Source: Hypsibius dujardini
Taxonomy: Eukaryota > Tardigrada > Eutardigrada > Parachela > Hypsibiidae
Direction: 5' to 3'
Length of the DNA stretch: 64,000 bases
Assembly: GCA_001579985.1 (NCBI GenBank)
Contig: LRSR01014122.1
Span: 62,001-126,000 of the forward strand
The position numbers were made by a program, and so were the translations under genes. The notes beneath the pieces were generated by a model that was not told where the DNA came from, ran no database searches, and saw only the letters and a list, made by a program, of their open reading frames with translations. The number at the start of each line of letters is the position of its first letter. The stretch's first letter is position 1. Positions 34,767-44,600 of the stretch are shown in pieces.

Positions 34767-37700
34767 ATGTATGCCACCAAACGACGCCGCCGTTCCCTGA
34801 AAGGGTAAGTTAAGTAGATAAAAAAAGTTCTCTTACCTTAGTTCGATTTCGAAAGTATTCCTTGATAATAATTATGAGTACGAGCGATCCCGCGGGTGAT
34901 CTTTTTCGTAGTATGGTGTAGTGTTATGTAGAGAGAAAGGGGGAATGTCCGGGACTTGATTTCGTGCAGAATTGCCGCCGTCCGTGGGAGACATATTATA
35001 TTCTTATATATATGTATGTATATGAACAAGAGTGAATGTTATGTCTTTGATGTGGAGGAATATATGCTGCAGGAGTGGAGGAAAGCGACAACGACGACGA
35101 GGTTCGTGCTGGATGGCCATTTGAGGCGAGAGAGATGTGAATTGGTTGTGCATGCAGAACGCAATCCCTCTTCCTCCGTCGCAGCGGCAGCATGCAAGCG
35201 AGAGCTCTTCCATAGGGGTCTCGGAGACTTGGCTTTTCCCTTCCGTTTGGCACGGAATATAGATATATCGAACCGGGGATGGCGCCAGCGCGAGAGGTGT
35301 GAGAAAATTGAGAATTATGAGCTGTTAATTATTCAAGGCCCCCTACCCTTCCTCGCCTTCCGTGCAGTCCCTCAGTTCTTACCCTACATATCGTCCGTGT
35401 CCGTGTGCAAGTGCCCTTCCGGTGTGTATGTTAGGTATTGACTTATATTTTTTAATATGGACTGATAGTCAGTCCATCACACAAGACGAGATGGGACTTT
35501 TTGGTGGGACACGCAAAGGCCTGGCCAACACTACGTAGACTCTACTCGCATATCAATCAGGCCGAAATAATTTAATAAGATCGGACATGCACATTCTACG
35601 TAGCATCGTCTATATCGTGCCGAACATGAAGAGGTCGCGAGAAGCTGCGAACTCATGCGAGTGAAAGGACTCCTCTGTGATGCCACTCTTTTTCGATTTC
35701 CGTTCCACCGAAACCGGAAATGATGGTCAGATACCGTGACTCGTTTAATGTTTTACACTTTCCTCACTACGGTTTTTTACGTTCCGTTTGGCGAATTAGT
35801 ATCCATGTATCTAGTACAAGCGACTTGCACTGCCATTCTTTAATGGGAATTAGAAAATAGCCGTGTAGATGGTTTGGATGAGAAGCGAAGGATGTCCCTT
35901 GGCAGTGGCGGCCGCTGAACCTCCGACCATATTGCCTCCTCTTTCATTCTCGTCATCCCATATGTCCGGGATCACAATTCTTAATATTCTTATTTTCCCT
36001 ATCCAATGTGATGTTCGGCGAATTTTAGAAATCATAGTTAGTCAAACCACTTGTCTGCCGCCTGCCTGTCTGTCTGTTTGTCATTTGTTTCTATCCGTTG
36101 CTCAATCGCCTATTCAGACAGAAACCAAATACGCCTTCAAGTCCCATCATGCAACTTGGTTATTTGTATTGCAGAAGCAGCAGCAAAATTTGCCTATCTA
36201 AAAGTGCGTACGACACCAGCCACCACGGGAACAGCGGCGGCGGTTGCGGTGGCGGAAACTCTTCTTCCCTCAAAAGCAACCCTAGCAAGCGTCACCGTGA
36301 ACGGTTGAATTCCGAACTAGAACGGATCGCCAGTTTGCTTCCATTTGAAGCGAATATCCTTTCCAAACTGGACAAGCTCTCCATACTGCGTCTTAGCGTT
36401 AGTTACCTCCGAATCAAAAGTTATTTTCATGGTACGTACAATTTGCAACGATGGATACGCATGAAGTCAGGAAGAGGATCGCGGCAGTTGCAATTTTGAC
36501 CAAACAGATAACCTCGCTTGACTGCATCGAATTAACTATATATGTATCGACGACGCCGGGCATTCAAATGGCCACACCAAAGTGCTCTATGCCGCTAATT
36601 ATATATAATTACCCACATCAAGATCAACCCATGCAAACTAGCCGATCCCGTTCTCTGAGCCGCCTAAACACGCCCACATCTACAGCATATGATGAATTGT
36701 TATGTATCGAGGCCGCATTTATTCCAGAAGTTTCTGTTGCATATTAGAGTGATTAGTCACACGAAACAGACATCATGTCACACAGAGACAATATAGAACC
36801 CAATGTTACCATATACAGACAGACAAACAGACATACAGATAGCACACCGTGCGTACAAGCAGACAGACAGACAGACAGATAAACAGACAGCACTATGAGA
36901 TGAAAATAAGAAGAAACTTTGGATGGGGCAATACTGTTCAATTGCGTGCTTCCTTTTTAGCCATTCAATTACGAGAGCAGACATACGGCGGATACGACGG
37001 TCCCGGTGGACATAAAACGAGTGCCGATCATTTCCACGCCGATCCATCACTGACACGCACCGATTCAGTTCTCAAGGTAGACATACTACCTTCCTGAAAA
37101 AGTTTCCGAGAGATGCTCGCGAAGACACAGACAGGCCTTACACTTAGCATCACATTAAGGTGACCTTCCTTTGACACAGGCATTGAATGGATTTGTCCTG
37201 GTGTTGACCGTTCAAGGCGAAGTCTTTTTTGCTTCAAGGTATGATTTTAAAGGAATGACTGCAAGAACCGAAAGAAAAGTGGACAAACCTCATGTAAATA
37301 CGCTATTCGATCTTGTTTCTCCTTTTCTCACACAGCAACATCGAGGAGTTTTTAGGCTTCCATCAGGTAATTTAGCTTGTCACGCAATCGTGTGTGCTAT
37401 AGAGAGATGTGCGTGCAGGAGCGAGAGTGGGCATGTCCATTGGTTGATGACTTACTTTCCCTCCATCATCCTTTCCTCTCGCTCTCCTCTCTCTGAGGAT
37501 TGAGCGGGATGGCGATGGATGAGGACGAACGGGACAACAAGAGAAGAGTGTATCACAGAAAGGGAAAAATCGATCGACGTGTTGGTGACATTTTTATCCG
37601 TTCCCTTTTCAGTCGGATGTTATTCATCAGAGCGTTTACGAGCTGATTCACTCAGAGGACCGGGTCGAGCTGCAGAAGCAGCTCTCTTGGCTGGGGAGCC

Positions 37701-40700
37701 CTTCCGCCGCTGCGGCGCATCATCCCGGCTCGAGGATGAATCCGCACGACGCCTTTTCGTCGGGTATGATAAAACCATCAAGTCGTCACTCTCCCATTCA
37801 GACAATTCCAAATTGGGTCCAGTCCAGAAAGATATGTACAGATATATTGATCGTTCACCTTACAGTACTTCCTATACAGAATGATATGAATTGCATTAGC
37901 AGGCATTCAGACAAGCAGGTATTCAGGCAGGCAGCAAGACAAGCATGCAATAAAACAAGCAGGCATTCAGACAGACAGGCAGGCAGTAAAAGCAGCCGGC
38001 AACAAGATAAACAGGCATTCAGACAAGCAGATAAGACAGGCTAGACATTGACTGACATGACAGGCTAGACATGTATTCCTTGAACTTTGCAGACAATTTT
38101 CAACATTTGGAGCGCAGTCTGACGGCCCGGTTTCGTTGCCTGCTTGATAACACTTCCGGTTTTCTGGTACGAGATGGTTGTTCCTGTAAAAAATACAAGC
38201 ATACATAATGTTGATTATTGTTTAGCGACTGGAAATTCGCGGCCGCATCGGAGTTCTTCACGGGCAGAACTTCCACTCGGCCGGCGAGGCGCCGCCGGGT
38301 CTGTTGGCAATCTGCACGCCCTTCGGACCGGCCACACTGCCGGACAACCTGCCCAAGGAGTCCGTCTTCAAAAGTAAACTCAAGCTCGACCTGACTATCA
38401 TCAACATCGACACCAAGTAGGCCATATTGATAAGATTCCCTCCGTCATATGCTGAAGATTATATTTCTGTGTATAGAGGCAAGGATTTGTTGGGATGGGG
38501 TGGGGAAGAAAGTGGTTGTCGCTCCTTCTACAACGCCCTTCATCCAGACGACGTTCTCTACGCAGCCAGTGCACACCGTGAACGTATGCAATAATTGTCA
38601 TACAAGAATTACGTTAACAAAAATATTAGCTTAGTCTGGTGAATTGATTTAGTGAGTAAGACAAATTCGTGTGTCATGTACGCTCATCGTATGGCGCGGA
38701 AGGTCGTCCCGGGGACGGCGCTACAATGGCAATGGGTCCAGACGACCATGAAAATCATTCCGAAAAACGGAAAACCTGACCATGTCTCCGCTGCTCACCG
38801 TCCGTTGAGGTGAGATGAGAATGAGTTAACCGAACTTGGTATTGACAGACGGACAGACGGACAGACAGCCAGACAGACAGATAGACAGACCGACCGACCG
38901 ACAGAAGACAGACAGACAGACAGATGACCAGACAAGACAGACAGACAGACAGATGACCAGACAAATAGCAGACAGAAAACAGCAGACAGACAGACCAGAC
39001 AGACAGACAGACAGACAGACAGGTCCCATATGGGAGTTTGCAATCATTTCTCTGACTGTCAATCAATTTAAAAATAAATTTCACCACAAGCATAATTAGA
39101 ATGTTTGGAATATCCTCCAGATCTAAAGATGGAATTTTTGTAATATAACAAACCATCAGGCTAGCGTTCTTGAATTTCCTCTGAAAATGAGCATAACTAA
39201 ATAGACGTTTGTTTGTGCTGCTTTATTGACTTCCAACGGCCAGTCAGACTGGCCCTTACAGGAAGAGGAGAAAAATTAGAAGAGCGGCTAGAATGCCAGG
39301 AAAGAGAAGGAAAAGAAGCGAGTTTTCGGTACACAAGTATCAGACAGAACAATGTTATCAGACTAAGCAAAAAAATCAGGCGCGATATGCTTCTTAGTCC
39401 ATTCAAAATTGCTAAAATCAAGGCTGGAAATATAGGCGGTGAATTTCTTAAGCGAATCAACAGTTTCCGTTGTGAGCACGCAGCAGCGATCGTTCAGAAG
39501 TGCCGATGCGACGTGAGCAAACGATGAGTTGACCACTTCCAAAGTTCTAGTTGTCGTCCACGATCCAGCTGGTTCCACCGTGAAGTATTTCTGCGGTATC
39601 GTTGATGCCGTGTTTTTTCTAGTCCGTACCGGTGCCACTGCCACGTTGTTTAATACATCTTAAAGCACGCAAACAGACTGTCATAATGATCAACGGTGGA
39701 CTTTATCATTATTTTGTTTGCATTGAAGCGACGAAGAAGGGAAAGATCTGATGACAAAGCGTGCGTCCATCACCAAATTATGCGACCTGGACTCTGACGC
39801 ATCACTGGCCCTGGCCAACAGCGCCGTATCGGAACGCAGTGCCGGTCACGGAGTGGAAGACAGCCTCTCCTGCACAGTAACTCCCACAAAAGCCCCCAAA
39901 CCGCCCAAAAAGCGACCTTCACCAGCGGCCAATCACCGAGACCCCACGTCATCCTCCTCCTCAACCAGTAACAACATCAATAATACTTCTCACTACTCCG
40001 CCCAACCATCCTCCTTATCCAGCGGTTCCAGCTCCACCCGTCGACGGAAATCTTTCTCCACGGAGAATGTCATCACCGCCAGAAATGGACACGGCGAGAT
40101 TGCGGCGTACTCTTCACCCTACCACACGGAGAGTTCCCTCAACTACTGCGCTCAGAATACCTACCCGACTGCCATTTTTCTTCCAACGGCCGTGGAACAG
40201 TGTTCGCTGATTCCCTACTCCGGACAGTATCATCACGGTACATCGGCCGGATTTTACTCGACGGGAGCTTTGCCTGTCTCGGATTCGGTCCTTTCAGTCG
40301 CCTCGCACGGGGTCAATGGATCGACTTTGTTAGACCGATCATACGACTTGTACGCAGCGGCTGCATATGGCTCCGCGGCTGACGGTCTACCCTCTCAAGG
40401 TTGGCTTTAATTATTCACTTGAGAGGCACATATTTACGTCTCTGCAGTTATGCCTATCAGTGGTCATATCTTACGGTGTCTGTGTCTATCTATCTGTGTA
40501 TGTGTTTCAACTGGATCAATCGACTGACTGGCTGTGTTTGTCTGTGTATTTGTCTGTTCTTGTCTGTGTCTAAATTGGATCAAGCGACTGACTGACTGAC
40601 TATGTTTGTCTGTATAAGTGTCTGCTTTGGATCAACTGACTGCCTGCCTGTGTCTTCCTGCGTCTGTGCCTTGGTCTGTGTCCGTGTCTGAATCAATTGG

Positions 40701-41299
40701 ATCAACTGACTTTTAATACTAATACATACTACCGCTTCACAGGGGATTACCTGAAGAACTATTACAAAGGCATGGACACCTACCCGAGCAATGTCTACAA
40801 CACGGATCACTCCTCCAGCCATCACCATTCATCAGCGACCAAGGCCGCCGCTGCAGCAAACGGTTGGATGGCATCTTCCCACCACAGGCAAAGCGTGCTT
40901 GTGTGGAACAACGGTAACTCCCGGCCAGACATGAGTCTAGGCTTCACTCCTTCCACGCGAACTACCTCAGGAGTGTATTCCCAAGGAGCGCCACCTGTGT
41001 CGGCTTTCTCAACCACAGCTGACTCTTCTTCCCGCCACGCAAATAATCAAGTTATGTCCGCACAACGTTCGCACGACGCTGAAAACAATAAGGTTCGAAG
41101 TTCTTAGCATTAGGAAACAGGGAACACGTTTACCGGTCTGTTTTGAAAGTTGACAACTATTTGTCAGCAGGTCACCAACGGAGATGACTCTTCAGGAGCT
41201 TCAGGCATCGGCCTAATCAAGACTGCTGCCCCGTTACATCAAAGCCATAACTTCTCCATCTGTGAGGCGACCAATACCATGCTCGAATCTGCTGGATAA
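34767..41299 (+). CDS. Aryl hydrocarbon receptor (Spineless-type bHLH-PAS transcription factor)
   Basis: AHR/Spineless dimerises with ARNT/Tango and binds XRE-type sites. Thirteen exons: 34767-34804, 36175-36431, 36961-37076, 37180-37238, 37336-37366, 37613-37763, 38093-38166, 38226-38416, 38477-38583, 38653-38809, 39729-40399, 40743-41092, 41171-41299; the sum is exactly 776 codons plus stop. The first exon encodes [12 protein letters not shown], matching the Spineless start. The bHLH (residues ~47-98) has [35 protein letters not shown] and [12 protein letters not shown] includes [47 protein letters not shown] and [17 protein letters not shown] includes [47 protein letters not shown] and [19 protein letters not shown]. 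The [11 protein letters not shown] end of PAS-B leads into a 380-residue Ser/Tyr/His-rich tail, probably for transactivation. Very firm call. Confidence 0.96.
34805..36174 (+). other. First intron of AHR (1370 nt)
   Basis: GTAAGT donor right after the N-terminal peptide exon and a TTGTATTGCAG acceptor before the bHLH exon. Contains a TCTG/CCTG array at 36048-36085. A 161-codon open frame at 34956-35441 has no domain and is treated as chance. Confidence 0.85.
36048..36085. repeat. TCTG/CCTG array in AHR intron 1
   Basis: Short array ending in GTCTGTTTGTC, about 90 bases before the bHLH exon. Confidence 0.75.
36820..36893. repeat. CAGA array in AHR intron 2
   Basis: Two CAGA blocks. The first contains GACAAACAGAC, the exact reverse complement of the end of the array in intron 1. 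Confidence 0.85.
37895..38065. repeat. CAGA/CAGG array in AHR intron
   Basis: Degenerate array with an AGGCATTCAGACA unit seen about five times, inside the intron 37764-38092. The longer unit suggests secondary amplification of a degenerate piece. Confidence 0.75.
38846..39023. repeat. CAGA-type array in AHR intron
   Basis: Mostly CAGA with GACCGACCGACCG and ATGACCAGACAA variants; the block AGACAGACAGACAGATGACC appears twice. It lies in the intron 38810-39728. Confidence 0.9.
39363..39658 (-). CDS. Candidate 3' exon of an unknown gene nested antisense in an AHR intron
   Basis: On the minus strand, in the AHR intron 38810-39728, a TGCTTTAAG acceptor-like site precedes a frame of about 97 codons (39363-39656) that ends in a stop. 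About 135 bases after the stop an AATAAA reads at 39222-39227 on the same strand. The peptide has normal protein composition ([57 protein letters not shown]) and is not repetitive. There is no ATG in frame, so an upstream exon would be needed, and I cannot find it. No family recognised. It may be a real terminal exon, a broken gene copy, or chance. Confidence 0.3.
40440..40690. repeat. TCTG/ACTG-type array in AHR intron
   Basis: Degenerate TCTG units mixed with a TTGGATCAA.CGACTGACTG unit seen about four times, so a longer unit was amplified. It lies in the intron 40400-40742. Confidence 0.75.
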
Positions 41300-41648
41300 T
41301 CCTTGCACTCCTCGTTGGATTGGTTTGGATTGGTTGGATTTGACGTAGTTATTTTTTAAGTTAAATTACCAACACAAATTCAGACATATGAAATAATTGT
41401 GGTTGCAAGTCCCTTCTTAGCGCAGTTTCTTGCCAATCTCATTTTGACATAATACATCTCTTAATTGTATTATTGTTCAGTAACTCTTTGTGCAGCAGAA
41501 ATGCAGACAATTTAAACATGGCAGCCAAGACTTGGTAATAAATTCCTTATACAAATTTGTACAGACAACATGCGGGAGAGGGAGAGGAGAGAGAGAGACC
41601 ATCAAATAAGCTAAAACCATCCCGGAAAAAGGGAGGCGAGACGACAGA
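41300..41648. other. Overlapping 3' ends of AHR and ZMIZ
   Basis: Only 349 bases between two facing stop codons. A plus-strand AATAAA at 41537-41542 suits AHR. I see no AATAAA on the minus strand inside the gap, so the ZMIZ transcript probably runs into AHR sequence. Confidence 0.5.
41537..41542 (+). terminator. Polyadenylation signal of AHR
   Basis: AATAAA 238 bases after the AHR stop codon, the only such hexamer seen on this strand in the gap to ZMIZ. Confidence 0.5.
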
Positions 41649-44600
41649 TCAAGTTACGTTGCTTTGACGGAGGGGAGAATCGGTTGAGGGTTGAGTCTCC
41701 TCCGCCTTGATAGCACCACCGGACGACACCGGCTGCTGCTGCTGCCGCTGTTGTTCACCGTCTTCCGGCGAATGAGCCGGCGTGGAGGATGACACGTTAG
41801 AAATACCCGAATCGGAAGCGTTTCCTGTGGAATGCGGGAATGATGAAGACGAGGAGGAGGAGGTGGAGTTGCCGGTTGGAGGGCCTTCAAGGAGAGAGAA
41901 GATATCGGAAGGGTCCATTTCGGAGAGGAGCTGCAGCGCGTCCGCATCCGTGTCACCGTCCCCGTCGAAGATGTCAAAGAAATCCAGACTCGCACCAGAG
42001 GAATGTGCTGCAAAAACGGGATACCATCAATTACTACGCTATTTGGCTATATACAATGACAGACAGGCCCACGGTCAATAGTCAGCAAAACAATAACAGA
42101 CAGACAGACAGACCAACAGACTCACAGACAAACAGATAGACAGACCGACAGGCAGTCAGGCAGGCAGACTGACAAACAGACAACTAGACAGACAAACAGA
42201 AAGATAAAAAGAGCTCCAGAAATTACCAGGTGTTTTTGGTGTGCTGGGGAAGCTGCCCACTCCGGAGTACTGCATCGACTGTGGCACCGGCGTTCTTCCG
42301 CCATGACTGAACGTCGATGAAGCCGCCGGCGACTCCTGGGGACACGACGACACACTCCCGGGGAAGGACTTGGCACTGGGCGAGACCGGAACGATAGCAG
42401 AGAGACTAGCCGGAGAGCCGTAATCACTGGTTATGCTACTACACATGGACAACGGATGGCCCACACTGCTTGGCCCGCCCCTTGGAGTATTCCGTCCCGT
42501 GGACATACTCCTTGGCAGTTCCTGGACAAAGTGATGACTGGGACTGCTCTCCCAATGCGGTTGCTGAGCCGGACTGACCGGCAGATACTTGGGCACAGGC
42601 AGCGGTTCACTCAGTCGCAGGGCGGAATGCGAGGCTCTCCACTTGGCCTGTCCGTCAATGAGGACCTCGTCCACCTCCACCGTACCCGGTTGGACTGGAG
42701 GCACCTGCTTAAGGATGGTCCAAAAGTAGTGGTCCACTTCGATTTCGTCGCTGTAGGCGGACTCCTTGCAGATCGGGCAGGCAAAGTAGTTACACTCGCT
42801 GTTGACTTCCAAGTAAGTGTAGAGATCCCAGCAGGAAAGGTGGCGGCATTTCACGCTGCGGGCGGGGATGCTCATTCGTTGATTAGTTAATGGACATTTC
42901 AGACTGAGGATCAGTTCATCCGCGGCAGTGAGGACGGCCGGCGAAAGGGTCATCCGATTGGGTCCGTGGAGGAGTTGTTTGACTGTACGACACAGCAATA
43001 ACCGTCACGATTCATTGGCAAGACTATGGCTACTCGTATCCGTCTATATTTGCCTGCTTGTTTCGATGTCTCTTTGTCTTGTTTGCTTGTCTGTATGCTT
43101 TTCTGTATGCTCGTATGCTTGTCTGTCTGTCTGTCTGTCAGGTTGTTATCTGTCTGTCCAGGTGAACTATCATGTCTCCCAATGCGTACTTTTTTGAACG
43201 GATTGTTCGTCGACCAACACTCGCGTCTGGAGGAGGTTGTGCAAAAACTGTCGGATGGTCGGCCGGAGCACAACTTGAAGGACAAAAAGATGAGAACAGC
43301 AACAGGCCGACGCGGTGATGACAATTTGGTTCTTCCGGGGCGGTGGCACACATAGCGTCTTGATGTAGAGTGGCCGATGTGACTGTCCCCTTATTCGACC
43401 ACCTCCTGGTGCACCGCGTTGGATGGCCACAGGAGTGCCATTGATGGTGATGTTGATGGCTTCTGGCCAGTTAGCCTTCTTGGCAATATGATCATTGTGT
43501 TGGTAGCATTTTCTGTGAGAGACAATTCCTTCAGACACGACGTTTTGCTGCCGAAAAAGATCGATTTTGTCAAGACTTACAGTTCGAGCTGGAGATCGTT
43601 GTTAGCACGAAGGCTTTCGTAAAGGGCAGGAGAAAGGATGAAGATGTGATGGCTGGGCTGACCAACCAGATTGTGCTCCAGTTTGAAAGGGTGAAGCAGG
43701 GGCTCTTCTTGCGTTGGCAAGGTCATTCGAGGCTCATCGTCTGGTGCTACAATATAAAGACCGTTTGTTTCATCACCGTTCATTGCTAAATGTCCGTATG
43801 CCTACCCAAGTCGTCTATTTATCTGTTTATATATTTATCTGTTTGTTTGTTCCTCTGTCGGTCTGTTGGTCTGTCTGTCTGTCTATCTGTTTGTCTGCAT
43901 GCCTGCAGGTCTAACCGTGGCCATCTTGTTTATGTGCTTCATATCAATGTATATCTGCTGCGTTGAAAATAAATCTGTGTATTTGTACCTTGAACAAACG
44001 GCTGAATACTGCAGTTCGGATTGGGAATCTGGCGTATTTGGAGCGGTTGACCGCCGCCACCAGTCATGCCTCCTCCGCCTCCTCCATAGCCGCCCACCGT
44101 CGGTTGCTGAGGCTGCGGCGAAGCGGAATACTGCATCGGTGCGGGAGCTGTCTGCATGGCTGGGTACATCGCACCCTGCTGGCCTGTCGTCATCGAGTTT
44201 GGATAGGACGACGTCTGCAGCTGTTGCTGTTGCTGCTGTGGCGCATTGGCCTCTGCAAACATCATCATCTGCTGCTGCTGCGTTGCCTTATTCCCACCTC
44301 GAACTGCGGCGGAGGCTGCAGAGGAGGAGGTCTTGACAGCCGGAACCTGTTGGTGCCCGCCACGGTACCTCACCGGCTCCGGTGCAGCCTCAGTGTACAT
44401 CATTTGCGGTTGGGCCGCACCACCACTGGTCATCATCATTTGTCTGCGTTGTGTCTGTGTTGGAGGCAAGACATAGGGACGCATTCGTTGACTGTTTGGG
44501 GGAGCTGTGCCCATAATCTGAGGTCCCATACGACTTCGAGAGTCAGTTGGATAGCCAGCATGAGGAAGGTCGTTATTGGGGTAGTACTGCTGGGTCTGGA

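Noticed and set aside
34956-35441. 161-codon open frame in AHR intron 1
   Set aside because: No domain, mixed composition, overlaps equally long frames on the other strand, and no splice sites that would add it to AHR in phase.
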